Notes: generated by a model not told the origin, from the sequence alone. Counted from the first letter of the stretch, positions 10,001-16,725 are shown. The stretch is 64,000 nt of DNA from UBA2040 sp002384725 (GCA_963926475.1 CAWUXE010000012.1:1-64000), one strand, 5' to 3'. Made by a program: numbers and translations.

Positions 10001-11331
10001 TGCCAGGCTATAACCAAGAATCGAGTGTTTTAGGAATGGGCAGCAACGCCAATGGCACCTTAGCCGGATTCGTGTTTGGACAGCAAGGGTATAATTTGTT
10101 CGGTCGAGAAACGGGTTACGACATTGCCACCTCCAGCGCAAATAGTAATTGGTTGGTCAGAAATGAAAATCTGAATCAACAGCACATCGTTACGCACAAT
10201 ACAAATTTCTCTGCTCGAGCAAGTTTGGAACCGTTCAAAGACTTCACCATAGAATTATCATTGAATAGAACGTACAATACAAGTTCAAGTGATTTCTACC
10301 GTTGGAATGATAGTTTATCGCGTCATGAATCTCAAAGTCGTGTGGATATGTCTACTCTTACCTATACAAATATGACTATTGGTACGGCTTTCACGAGATT
10401 TGACAAAAGTACATATGCGTCGTCAGTATTTAATCAGATGAGGGATAATATGAAAGCCGTTTCGGAGATCCTGGGGTCAAAGAATTCAAACTCAACTTTG
10501 CTGGCAAACGGATACTATGATGGATATGGAAATTCGCAACAAGAAGTTGTAATGGGTGCGTTTTTAGCTACTTACGCCAACAAGGATGTGAATGAGCAGA
10601 GTGTAAATCCTTTGAAAAATATTCCACTCCCAAATTGGACTATAAATTACAACGGTTTGACCAAGTTTCCTTTCATGAAGAAGTTTGTTCGAAATTTCGT
10701 TATTCGAAATGGATACTCTTCAACGACAAGTATTTCTGGTATTCAAACCAACTTGAACGCCAAGTTTGATGCGAATAACAATCCTACTGCTCGAGATTTG
10801 AACGACAATTTCATTGCTCAGAATCAAATCCAGAATGTTACGATGTCGGAGCGATTCAATCCATTGTTTGGTATTGATGCCACCTGGATTATCAAAAGCA
10901 AAGGGAAAGATCAAGGCTTATTGACCAAATTTGAAATTAAACGCGATAGAAGTTTGACACTTTCTTTGAACAATAATCAATTGACAGAGGTGAGCGGTAA
11001 AGAATACGTAATCGGTTCTGGATACAAATTCACTCAAGTGAAATTACCGATTAAGAAGGTGAAAGCAAGTGATGTAAATATTCGTTTCGATTTCTCTTTG
11101 CGCGATAACTTAACTGTAATTCGTAAAATTGTTGAGAATACCAATCAAGCAACGGCTGGACAGCGGGTAATGTCTATCAAGACGTCTGCAGATTATAACT
11201 TGAACAAGAACTTAACAATCCAATTCTATTACGATCATGTAATCAACACACCGAAGATTGCCAGTTCTTATCCAACCGGAAATTTAAGCACAGGTTTGCG
11301 TCTTCGCTTCAATTTAGGAGGAATTCAATAA
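4033..11331 (+). CDS. sprA: Cell surface protein SprA (gliding motility / T9SS translocon)
   Basis: At 2432 aa this is the size of flavobacterial SprA. SprA is known as the giant outer membrane beta-barrel through which the type IX secretion system exports cargo, and it is also needed for gliding. A signal peptide is visible (hydrophobic stretch ending FVFSQ near residue 28). The body is rich in aromatic and Asn/Asp beta-strand patterns, with the SYIDDFEGSQS motif near residue 818 and a barrel-like C-terminus ending in alternating strands (TGLRLRFNLGGIQ). A strongly basic stretch around residues 1895-1958 (KREYRKYKREVRRAERK) interrupts the barrel region. It is preceded closely by ruvA, and its stop codon overlaps the ATG of the next gene. 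Several proteins in this window carry matching T9SS sorting domains and are presumptive substrates. Confidence 0.96.
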   Translation: MGIKFLLSSKNALSLVAFLLSGFVFSQDTNLIYPITNPLDPTTNQPQSFDLGDPSSIEKTIVYDPITGQYVFREKIGNNLDYRNPSMMTLEEYLEYERRKAMSENWKEKIDEQTKEGQPLEYPIKINSKAFENFFGSDQITIRPQGSVELSFGVNSSRYDNPILPVKQRRITRFDFQQQIQLNLVGQIGTKFKIGTSYNTAAAFDFDNVSKLEYTGNEDQIVQKISLGNVSLPLPTTLIQGSQTLFGAHTQLKFGRATVDLIAASSKGKRQEINIEGKAQIQPFQLSADNYEVNRHYFLNMYHRDHYDEAMSTAPIVSSTINITRIEVWLTNRTNNTENTRNILAFSDMGEAKQENLEGNPGALAGTDLPQNGANGLYAWASAQPLIRGFNNAVTVLSNTVASPGPFNQAVHYEKVENARKLTQQEFTYNAQLGYISLNIPLNNDEVLGVAYEYTYRGNTYQVGELSTDGIVGQAALLVKLLKPTITSPKNKVWDLMMKNVYAIGAYQVDQNGFRLNLLYNNPETSLNVPFFPFGDLEKQPLVTTLEMDRINLNQQPFSDGVFDFIPITYNGNRAENGGTINTRNGRVYFTTIEPFGKTLKGKLQAENMPDVFIDRIAFNELYDSTKTAAQQIPSKNRFSLEGEFQSSISSDIPLNALNVPEGAVSVTAGGIQLVEGVDYTVDYNLGRVKILNSGILESGTPIKISIESNSVFGFQARSLVGSRYNYRFSKNLNIGATWMRMLERPITQKVDFGSEPFKNNIIGADIQFKTELPFLTKLVDFLPVISTREKSTLSFTGEFAHLIPGQPKAINKEGTSYIDDFEGSQSTIDLRSPTAWRYASVPQGQTDLFPEADFKDLRSGFNRSKLAWYYIDPLFYQANSLTPQHLKDNPESLSDSRMRLVQQTEIWPNLQLGLGQITNASILDLAYYPKERAMYNYDTTATVNPDGAFNNPSNRWAGISRALTTNDFEQANVEFIQFWMLDPFNEDAENVDPTTSHSGGTLYFNLGNISEDALNDSRKSFENGLPPTGASVTDDLDTTVWSKVSTQQIVVNAFDNNPESRANQDVGIDGWKNEEEAAAYADYVTWVQTNPFLNAEAKSAILADPSNDNYNYYRDEDYDALELNILQRYKKFNNMEGNSPTPEQSALLNNEGYPTIGSQNPDNEDINQDNSLSETESYFQYKVDLTKNDLVEGQNFITNIQTISVGTENKQERWIQFRIPITEYQKRVNGIQDFRSIRFMRMFLKDFDEEVVLRFARLELVRGEWRRYLLDLTKPGETQQTDANLTTFNVGAVNIEENSDREPVNYVIPPGIIREVDPSQTNQRQLNEQSLLLDVCNLKDGDARAAYRNVQFDVRTYKKMKLFVHAEEVNKTIPLKDKDLTVFVRLGTDFVDNYYEYEMPLKLTDWGETVDTKVWPEENNIEIIFDNLLDVKKSRNKAITDGNVSISNTVEYEVVDPENPERRLKVKGSPNLQGIRTMMIGIRNPDQKTNQAWTPDDGQSKCAIIWVNEMRLTDFVSEGGSAATAQMQVQLADFANVAMSGNYSGINWGSVESRVQERQRNQKIGFDLNTNIQLGQFFGKKSRVSLPFFYGYSLGIINPEYDPYNPDIKLSDYGTDERKDKAQNGQDFTERKSYNFTNVRKELKPGGKANPFSISNWSASYSYSEILKRDFNIKYDRTKIWTGALNYAYSFKAKPIEPFKKVKFMQKSNWWKIIRETNFYLTPKNLAFTNNVTRNYNERQVKNNLGSEFEFTPVYVKQFLWNRTYNMGYDITKNLKLRFDANNQALFDEANGRVDRKDGEGFDEFKQSVWTQMQTFGTSTNYAHNYELSYNFPFDKIPGLDYISGNAKYGGSYNWQRGPLGQSEYGNIIQNNRNFNATGQINMTSLYNKSAFLKRVNGTSTGRSRATGGKRASATPKEPVIAIPEMDTAGMTKREYRKYKREVRRAERKARQIKNKNKKVNSVLGFGLRMVMALRNASASYVQNDGTLLPGYNQESSVLGMGSNANGTLAGFVFGQQGYNLFGRETGYDIATSSANSNWLVRNENLNQQHIVTHNTNFSARASLEPFKDFTIELSLNRTYNTSSSDFYRWNDSLSRHESQSRVDMSTLTYTNMTIGTAFTRFDKSTYASSVFNQMRDNMKAVSEILGSKNSNSTLLANGYYDGYGNSQQEVVMGAFLATYANKDVNEQSVNPLKNIPLPNWTINYNGLTKFPFMKKFVRNFVIRNGYSSTTSISGIQTNLNAKFDANNNPTARDLNDNFIAQNQIQNVTMSERFNPLFGIDATWIIKSKGKDQGLLTKFEIKRDRSLTLSLNNNQLTEVSGKEYVIGSGYKFTQVKLPIKKVKASDVNIRFDFSLRDNLTVIRKIVENTNQATAGQRVMSIKTSADYNLNKNLTIQFYYDHVINTPKIASSYPTGNLSTGLRLRFNLGGIQ

Positions 11332-11777
11332 TGGTAGTTAGACCTGCAGAGCCAAACGACGTTTCTAGAATATTTGATTTAATCAAGGAACTGGCCTTGT
11401 ATGAAAAGGCGCCGGAACAAGTGACCAATACCGTTGAAATTTTACATCATGATTTATTTGTAGATCCAATTTGTGAAGCCATAGTTGCGGCAGAAAAAGG
11501 GACAGTTCATGGCTTTGCCTTATACTATACATCTTATTCAACTTGGAAAGGGCGCAGTTTGTATCTCGAGGACTTCTACGTGAGTGAGGATCAAAGAAAG
11601 AGAGGAATAGGCCAATTGTTGTTCGATGATGTTCTGCGCATCGCAAAAGAGAGAAAAGTGGCACGAATGGATTGGCAAGTGCTAGAATGGAATCAATTGG
11701 CCTTGGATTTCTACGCCAAGAATAACGCAATGTTGGATTCCGAATGGGTCAACGGTCGATTTCTCTTCGAACTTTAA
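11331..11777 (+). CDS. GNAT family N-acetyltransferase (SSAT-like)
   Basis: A 148-aa single GNAT domain. The acetyl-CoA binding motif A is clear: LYLEDFYVSEDQRKRGIG at residues 77-94. The LYLEDFYV/RGIG spelling resembles the spermidine/thialysine acetyltransferase (SSAT1/SSAT2) branch, so a polyamine, diamine or lysine-like amine is a reasonable substrate guess, but this is inference. The ATG overlaps the sprA stop codon by one base (TAATG), so it is translationally coupled to sprA. In several flavobacteria a gcvH gene follows sprA; here the acetyltransferase takes that place. Confidence 0.85.
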   Translation: MVVRPAEPNDVSRIFDLIKELALYEKAPEQVTNTVEILHHDLFVDPICEAIVAAEKGTVHGFALYYTSYSTWKGRSLYLEDFYVSEDQRKRGIGQLLFDDVLRIAKERKVARMDWQVLEWNQLALDFYAKNNAMLDSEWVNGRFLFEL

Positions 11778-11800
11778 TGTAACTATATTGTTCATCTAAT

Positions 11801-12688
11801 ATGGCAAAAATCGTTATTGCAGGAGGAACAGGATTATTGGGACAAGCGCTTGAAAAAGCCTTGTTGGCCGAACAGCATGAGGTGTTTATTTTATCTCGTT
11901 CGCCAAAAAAACCGAATCATATAAAGTGGGATGTTCAAAATGGAACAATAGATAATTCCAAAATCGACAAAACAGAATATGTTATAAACCTCTGTGGAGA
12001 GAACGTAGGTGACAAACGCTGGTCGGCTGCAAGAAAAGAAGCTCTGCTCAGTTCTCGTGTTGATACGACTAAATTTTTATTTGAAATATTTAGAAATCAG
12101 AATTCTTTGAAACAGTATCTAACGGCTTCTGGAGTCAATGCATATCCCTTGAATCAGGGTAAAAAAGTCTTTAAAGAATCGGAGGCCTTTGGCGATGACT
12201 ATCTTTCTCTATTGGTCAAGAAATGGGAAGAATCGGCCGATTTGTTTACAGCGAAAGTTCCTGTTTACAAATTAAGAATCTCGATGGTTTTAACATCGGA
12301 AGGCGGAGCGCTTTCAAAATTGTTGCCTTTGGCCAAATTGGGAATGGCATCGCCAATAGGGAAAGGCACTCAAAGCAACAATTGGGTGCACCTAGACGAT
12401 GTTTCGAACGCGTTTATTCACGGAATAAAACACCAACTCAAGGGCGCCTATAATTTGACTGGAGAATCAATTTCTAACCGCACATTCATGAGGGAATTGA
12501 TGAAGGGCCACGGAAAAAGAATGTGGGCTCCGAGTGTACCTCGCTTTGTTATGAAACTTTTTATGGGTGAACGAGCAACTATCGTAATAGATGGTGCATA
12601 CACCAGTTCTAATAAATTAGAAGAAAGCGGTTTTCAATTTGAATTCCCTAATTTAAAAGGAGCCTTAGTCGATTTATTTCAAAAATAA
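11801..12688 (+). CDS. TIGR01777 family (YfcH/SDR39U1-like) NAD(P)-binding epimerase
   Basis: Extended short-chain dehydrogenase fold of 295 aa. The N-terminal Rossmann motif GGTGLLG is at residues 8-14, followed by a family-typical YVINLCGENVGDKRW segment and a C-terminal DUF1731-like helical tail (VPRFVMKLFMGERATIVIDG). The substrate of this family is not established. The gene starts 23 nt after the acetyltransferase and probably ends the maeB-ruvA-sprA-GNAT transcription unit. The A/T hairpin after it (12691-12719) has its T tract on the opposite strand, so no convincing terminator is seen for this strand. Confidence 0.9.
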   Translation: MAKIVIAGGTGLLGQALEKALLAEQHEVFILSRSPKKPNHIKWDVQNGTIDNSKIDKTEYVINLCGENVGDKRWSAARKEALLSSRVDTTKFLFEIFRNQNSLKQYLTASGVNAYPLNQGKKVFKESEAFGDDYLSLLVKKWEESADLFTAKVPVYKLRISMVLTSEGGALSKLLPLAKLGMASPIGKGTQSNNWVHLDDVSNAFIHGIKHQLKGAYNLTGESISNRTFMRELMKGHGKRMWAPSVPRFVMKLFMGERATIVIDGAYTSSNKLEESGFQFEFPNLKGALVDLFQK

Positions 12689-12750
12689 AAAAATCCCAAT
12701 TTGACTAGAATTGAGATTTAATGTGTTGTGAAATTTGTATCTAGTAACTA

Positions 12751-12939
12751 CTATACGTTATAAATATAAGACGAGATTTTCTTCGTTTCCAATATATTGT
12801 ATAAACGGTAGCGATTATTGATTTTAGTCAGTGGATGGTTAATTGCAGAAATTATTGAGAAAGTAGTTTTTCGATTAGCAAGTATGATTAAAGGAAATCC
12901 ACTATCTAAATGGCTGAGCTTGGAAAGTGTCAGAGCCAA
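12751..12939 (-). CDS. Doubtful small ORF, 62 aa, unrecognised
   Basis: I do not recognise this protein (begins MALTLSKLSHLDSG). It has no signal peptide or clear domain. Two points in its favour: a hairpin with a minus-strand T run ends 32 nt past its stop, and near-consensus -7 boxes (TATATTGG, twice) lie just upstream. Against it: it is short, isolated and of low complexity, and the region is AT-rich enough to give such frames by chance. Confidence 0.2.
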   Translation of the reverse strand: MALTLSKLSHLDSGFPLIILANRKTTFSIISAINHPLTKINNRYRLYNILETKKISSYIYNV

Positions 12940-13030
12940 TATAGGGGGGCCAATATAGTTGGCTAAAGTACTTTCAAAATTGTATACTGGGTTATTATTC
13001 TTTGCTATTTTATTGTTTACTGAGAATCCC

Positions 13031-13060
13031 AGCTGGATTTTTTTAAGCTGGATTTTTTTA
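13031..13060. repeat. Perfect 15-bp tandem duplication
   Basis: AGCTGGATTTTTTTA occurs twice head to tail with no mismatch, about 35 bp upstream of the tRNA-Leu -7 box. It looks like a recent slippage or duplication. Confidence 0.9.
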
Positions 13061-13094
13061 TTTCATCTATCCTTTTTCTTTAAAATAAAATGAA

Positions 13095-13102
13095 TACCTT
13101 TG
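13095..13102 (+). promoter_or_regulatory. -7 element of the tRNA-Leu promoter
   Basis: TACCTTTG matches the Bacteroidota -7 consensus TAnnTTTG exactly and lies 37 nt before the mature tRNA 5' end. No clear TTTG was found at the -33 position. Confidence 0.65.
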
Positions 13103-13139
13103 TCTCCTCCAAAGCGAAGGTGTCCCCTTCGTCTCACCT

Positions 13140-13221
13140 GCCCGGGTGGCGGAATTGGTAGACGCGCTGGATTCAAAATCCTGTGCCTTCGGGCGTGCCG
13201 GTTCGATTCCGGCTCCGGGTA
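13140..13221 (+). tRNA. tRNA-Leu (anticodon CAA)
   Basis: The cloverleaf can be drawn by eye: acceptor GCCCGGG/TCCGGGT with two terminal G-T wobbles, anticodon loop ATTCAAAAT with CAA, a long variable arm (GTGCCTTCGGGCGT, class II as expected for Leu) and a T arm GCCGG-TTCGATT-CCGGC. Discriminator is A and CCA is not encoded. It reads UUG codons. A strong terminator follows immediately. Confidence 0.97.
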
Positions 13222-13223
13222 CT

Positions 13224-13267
13224 AAACCGGAATTTTTCGTTTTTACACGAAACTTTCCGGTTTTTTT
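13224..13267 (+). terminator. Terminator after tRNA-Leu
   Basis: Two-part stem: AAACCGGAA (13224-13232) pairs with 13255-13263 and TTTCGT (13235-13240) with ACGAAA (13247-13252), followed by a T run. Confidence 0.9.
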
Positions 13268-13346
13268 ATGCCCTAATTCTTTTGATACTACTGGGATGTA
13301 GGAGAAAAATGAATTCACTCTAAAAGTTCGATATTCGTCATTTTTA

Positions 13347-13496
13347 GGTTCTGTCGCATTAATTAAAAAATCACTATTTTAAGCCTAATTCGTACAAAAC
13401 GAAAACCATAAATCGTTGAAATAATGTGAGTTAACTTTTTAAACATTCAAGGAATTTGATAAAAAATGGTTGAAAAATAATTAATGCGACAGAACC
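13347..13496. mobile_element. Miniature element with 19-bp terminal inverted repeats (IS6-like ends)
   Basis: A perfect 19-bp inverted repeat bounds a 150-bp segment: GGTTCTGTCGCATTAATTA at 13347-13365 and its exact reverse complement at 13478-13496. The outer bases GGTTCTGT.GCA resemble terminal repeats of IS6-family insertion sequences (from memory, GGTTCTGTTGCAAA in IS240/IS431-like elements). The interior is AT-rich with no ORF, so this would be a non-autonomous MITE-like derivative. I see no matching target-site duplication in the flanks. Together with the tRNA-Leu terminator on its left and a possible coding remnant on its right, it accounts for most of the gene-free stretch 13222-13648. 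Confidence 0.6.
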
Positions 13497-13648
13497 GAGA
13501 ACAAGCGCCCAAAGTAAAAACGAGGAGCACGTATAAATAATTTGTTTTTCTCAAAAATATCGATGAGCCGGGAGCAATGGACCCAAATCCAGGCAATGAA
13601 AAGCGCGATTAATATCTAGGCAAACAGCACGACCTAAAATAACTGAAA

Positions 13649-14884
13649 TCAGGCGATTTGCGTCAAACTTCCTCTTTTCAATTCAATAACTGTTATTTCT
13701 GGGGGCATTCCAACACGTCCTGGATAAGCCAAAACACCAAATCCACGGTTTACGTTGAGTACTTGGTCCTTTTCTTTGTACAAACCAGCCCAATGGGGAT
13801 AGCGTAAACTGACTGGACTCCATTTTATCCATCCTGGAATTTCGATACCAAATTGCATGCCGTGCGTGTGACCGCTTAAAGTCAAATGGTAATGGAGTTT
13901 ATCGTCAATCACCTCTTTGTCCCAATGCGAAGGGTCGTGACTCATCAAAACTTTGAATTCTTTATTGTCTAACCTTAAGGTCGCCTGATTCAAATCTCCA
14001 GCTTTTTTAAAACCACCCGCTCCCCAGTTTTCAACTCCAATGAGCGCTATCCTTTCTGCGTCTTTTTCTATAAAAACATGTTCATTCAAGAGCAATTTAA
14101 ACCCCATATCAGCTTGAACTTGCTTTAGATCGTCGAGATTTTTGGCTTTTTCTTCCTGGGTATTCCATTGCACGTAATCCCCGTAATCGTGATTTCCGAG
14201 GATGGAATAAATGCCTTTATCAGCCGATAGTTTTGAAAACACATCCGTCCATGGGTAGATCTCCTCTGCCTTGTTATTGACTAGATCACCAGTAAACAGA
14301 ATCACATCCGATTTTTGTTCATTGATTAATTCCACAGCATATTCTAGTTTTTCTCGATTGTCAAAACTACCGCTGTGTAAATCAGAAATTTGTGTTATTT
14401 GAAAGCCATCGAAACTTTCGGGTAAATCAGGAAAATGGAGGGTGTATTTTAGAACGCGGTAGTCATGTTTACCCTTGAACATGCCATAGATTAGTGCCGA
14501 AAACGGAATTGCCGCCAATCCGAGCGCCACAGTGCTCAGCCATTTTCTTCTGGAAGGCAAGAAAGAAGTACTTTGCTCTTTACTGAATAGTTTTTGAAAA
14601 ATACCAACAATGAACCGCACAATATCTTCGCCGAAAAGGACAATTATGATGGTTAAATAAAAAGCAATTAAAGTGAAAATTATACCAATAGCATAGTTTC
14701 TGGCTGGGTTAAGATTACCTGATTTCTCACCAAAAGCAAATTGCAAGATAACATTCGCAAAGGCCAAAAGTCCAATTGCCCAGTAAAGTATAGTTACCCA
14801 ATTTTGTTTCGTAAGGGTTTTAATTGCCTGAAAAGCATACCATTGAAATAAAAAGAAAATGAGGAATAAAATGAGTTGACGCAT
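13649..14884 (-). CDS. Membrane-anchored metallophosphoesterase (YkuE/YaeI-like)
   Basis: 411 aa. The first ~130 residues hold about four hydrophobic segments. A calcineurin-like phosphoesterase domain follows with its metal-binding motifs in order: SDLH at 167-170, GDLVNN at 199-204, GNHDY at 230-234, SHD near 315 and GHTHG at 338-342. The domain hydrolyses phosphomonoesters or diesters with two metal ions; relatives such as YkuE and YaeI have been linked to UDP-2,3-diacylglucosamine-like lipids and twin-arginine export, but the substrate here is unknown. All metal ligands appear present. A -7 box 8 nt upstream of the ATG predicts an extremely short 5' leader. Confidence 0.9.
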   Translation of the reverse strand: MRQLILFLIFFLFQWYAFQAIKTLTKQNWVTILYWAIGLLAFANVILQFAFGEKSGNLNPARNYAIGIIFTLIAFYLTIIIVLFGEDIVRFIVGIFQKLFSKEQSTSFLPSRRKWLSTVALGLAAIPFSALIYGMFKGKHDYRVLKYTLHFPDLPESFDGFQITQISDLHSGSFDNREKLEYAVELINEQKSDVILFTGDLVNNKAEEIYPWTDVFSKLSADKGIYSILGNHDYGDYVQWNTQEEKAKNLDDLKQVQADMGFKLLLNEHVFIEKDAERIALIGVENWGAGGFKKAGDLNQATLRLDNKEFKVLMSHDPSHWDKEVIDDKLHYHLTLSGHTHGMQFGIEIPGWIKWSPVSLRYPHWAGLYKEKDQVLNVNRGFGVLAYPGRVGMPPEITVIELKRGSLTQIA

Positions 14885-14891
14885 GAAGCAA

Positions 14892-14899
14892 CAAAGATA
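14892..14899 (-). promoter_or_regulatory. -7 element for the metallophosphoesterase gene
   Basis: On the minus strand this reads TATCTTTG, an exact TAnnTTTG. It lies only 7 nt from the ATG, implying a near-leaderless mRNA. Confidence 0.6.
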
Positions 14900-15006
14900 G
14901 ACAAGATCAAAGGGAAGGAATCACATCTTTCGAATAATTAACATACTGGAATAGGTTGAAACAGGAGAAATTAATGTGCTAAAGTCTCATAAGCTTAAAA
15001 AAATTG

Positions 15007-15040
15007 AAAGGGTTGGTTCTAAAGAATCAACCCTTTTTTC
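15007..15040 (+). terminator. Orphan intrinsic terminator, possible sRNA end or attenuator
   Basis: AAAGGGTTGGTTCT (15007-15020) pairs with 15023-15036 with one wobble and runs into TTTTTT. There is no plus-strand gene between 14885 and this point; the next gene begins at 15130. It could end a short RNA started in the divergent region or act in the leader of the permease gene. Confidence 0.75.
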
Positions 15041-15129
15041 TTGTATTGACTTAGGTTACCCTTTTAAACAAATTCAGATCTTGCAACTGTTCGGAAGAAA
15101 TGAAGTATTTTTAATGTCAAACGAATCAT

Positions 15130-16164
15130 ATGCGAATTCAGAAATTAGCACATCTATTTATCATTTTATCTCTTTTTGTGTTAGTTTTAATTCTCGCACA
15201 AAACCTATTGATTCCAATTGTTCTTGCGGTTTTTATTTGGTTCATTATTCGTGAGATTAAACAACTGTTAAAAAAAATAGGGTTTGTAAAAAGAAAAGTA
15301 CCTTCTTGGTTATTGAACATTGCGGCCACCATTGGTTTGTTTGCCATAATAGGATTAGTGGTTACTTTGGTTTCTTCAAACATCAATGTTTTGGCTCAAA
15401 AAGCGCCTTTGTACGAAACAAATCTCAATAAGATGTTGGCATTAGCAGATACCACTTTTGGAGTGGATTTGAATGCTCAGTTACAAAAATACATGGGGGA
15501 TGTAAATGTTTCAAAAATAATTTCCATGTTGGTTAATTTCATCTCCTCTTTGTTTGGAAATATCTTCATTATTCTCATTTACATCCTTTTTCTGCTAATA
15601 GAAGAAAGTGGGTTCCCGAGAAAGATGAAGGCTTTTTATAAAGACAAAGAACAATTCAATAAATCAAATGAAATCCTTCAGAAAATTGACAAATCCATCG
15701 GTCAATATCTATTTTTAAAGACGCTGGTCAGCATCATTACAGCGGCGCTTAGCTTTGGAGTGCTGATGATTATTGGTGTAAATGGCGCTTCCTTTTGGGC
15801 TTTTTTAATCTTCCTTTTGAACTACATACCTAATATTGGTTCTTTAATCGCTTCTATCTTTCCGGCTGTTTTTGCCTTGCTACAGTTTGGTGAATTTGGG
15901 CCGGCAATATGGGTTTTGGTCATTATTATTGCGATTCAAATAGTCGTAGGTAACTTCTTAGAACCGAAAATCATGGGCAATTCATTGAATTTGAGTCCGC
16001 TTGTTGTCTTGATTTCATTATCAGTTTGGGGCGCAATTTGGGGAATAGTTGGAATGGCTTTGAGTGTTCCAATTACTGTTATTATGCTTATTCTGCTATC
16101 CGAGTTTCCGACCACCCGACCAATTGCTGTTCTATTATCCGAAAAGGGATTATTGAATAAATAG
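15130..16164 (+). CDS. AI-2E family transporter (UPF0118) permease
   Basis: 344 aa inner membrane protein with about eight hydrophobic segments. The C-terminal half has the family pattern: FLLNYIPNIGSLIASIFPA, then NFLEPKIMGNSLNLSPLVV and WGAIWGIVGMALSVP. Members of this family export AI-2 in E. coli (TqsA), act as Na+/H+ antiporters in some bacteria, or have unknown cargo, so only the family is certain. The ATG at 15130 fits the hydrophobic N-terminus (LAHLFIILSLFVLVLILA). It converges on the hemoglobin gene with a single base between stop codons. Confidence 0.9.
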   Translation: MRIQKLAHLFIILSLFVLVLILAQNLLIPIVLAVFIWFIIREIKQLLKKIGFVKRKVPSWLLNIAATIGLFAIIGLVVTLVSSNINVLAQKAPLYETNLNKMLALADTTFGVDLNAQLQKYMGDVNVSKIISMLVNFISSLFGNIFIILIYILFLLIEESGFPRKMKAFYKDKEQFNKSNEILQKIDKSIGQYLFLKTLVSIITAALSFGVLMIIGVNGASFWAFLIFLLNYIPNIGSLIASIFPAVFALLQFGEFGPAIWVLVIIIAIQIVVGNFLEPKIMGNSLNLSPLVVLISLSVWGAIWGIVGMALSVPITVIMLILLSEFPTTRPIAVLLSEKGLLNK

Positions 16165-16165
16165 T

Positions 16166-16519
16166 CTATTGTTTGTTCACCTTGGATTCCATTGTCCAGC
16201 GCAGAACAGCCACTTTTTCTTTAGCTCGTTTTACTTTTTCACCGATGAAATATTCGTCCAAAGTGGCATGAAAATACTCGACCCAAAGATCGAAATGCTC
16301 TTTTTTAAGAGGCATGTGCAGGTGTTTTTCGATTACGTTTCCTTGATATCCATGAATGTCTAAAAGTAAAAATGCCCAAAAATCGACCATCCGGGGCATG
16401 TGATGTTCCATATCAAAGTCCGTAAAAAAGGGCGCCATGCTTTCATCTTTCAACAGCTTGGCGTAAAACTGATGGATGAGTAATTCTAAATCTGCCTTCG
16501 TTTCTATTTTTTTTTGCAT
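16166..16519 (-). CDS. Group III truncated hemoglobin
   Basis: 117 aa heme protein of the 2-on-2 globin fold. Signature features of group III are visible: FYAKLLKDESMAPFF (residues 18-32), MPRMVDFWAF (41-50), HGYQGN (56-61) and a probable proximal histidine at H66 in EKHLHMP. Such globins bind O2, NO or CO and are usually linked to NO or oxidative stress handling, but roles vary and none is shown here. The start ATG lies two bases after the stop codon of a decayed upstream reading frame that resembles the mqo C-terminus. No regulator or other NO-related gene is adjacent. Confidence 0.9.
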   Translation of the reverse strand: MQKKIETKADLELLIHQFYAKLLKDESMAPFFTDFDMEHHMPRMVDFWAFLLLDIHGYQGNVIEKHLHMPLKKEHFDLWVEYFHATLDEYFIGEKVKRAKEKVAVLRWTMESKVNKQ

Positions 16520-16521
16520 GT

Positions 16522-16689
16522 CTATTGGCTCGCTGTTTTACTTGAAAACTGGTGATTAGGAATCATTTTGTGCAGTTTCATTTGCCATTTTTCCGATTCA
16601 AATTTAGCGGGAAAACATTTTTGCACTACATCTATCAAGGCTGTTAAAATAACATCATTTGCCGATTTATTTGAACGCAGAAATACTGT
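16522..16689 (-). pseudogene. Probable 3' remnant of malate:quinone oxidoreductase
   Basis: An open frame of about 55 codons without an ATG is cut off upstream by TAA (16690-16692) and ends with TAG just before the hemoglobin gene. Its translation contains LIDVVQKCFPAKFESEKWQM followed by KLHKMIP. This matches, from memory, the conserved C-terminal pattern of Mqo proteins (L..V..KCFP......W..KL..MIPS). The remaining ~90% of an mqo gene is missing; the upstream neighbour ends only about 35 bp away. If correct, this is a deletion relic. Assignment is by pattern memory and needs a database comparison. Confidence 0.45.
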
Positions 16690-16725
16690 TTATTCCTAAA
16701 AGAATTGAAAAAGGAAAGAAAACGA

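Larger units (their letters stand above)
12689..13139. other. Gene-poor stretch upstream of tRNA-Leu
   Basis: About 450 bp with no convincing protein gene. It contains an A/T hairpin (12691-12719) whose T run faces the minus strand, a weak minus-strand ORF (12751-12939), two copies of GCCAATATAG four bases apart (12935-12958), a perfect 15-bp tandem duplication (13031-13060) and the tRNA-Leu promoter. The hairpin plus minus-strand T run hints at a small minus-strand transcript. Confidence 0.6.

Noticed and set aside
13067..13318. Minus-strand ORF of 83 aa reading GIEPARPKAQDFESSAS
   Set aside because: This is the antisense translation of tRNA-Leu and its terminator, a well-known spurious ORF.
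14976..15254. Plus-strand ORF of 92 aa before and overlapping the permease gene
   Set aside because: It runs through the orphan terminator and overlaps the permease in a different frame; no domain seen.
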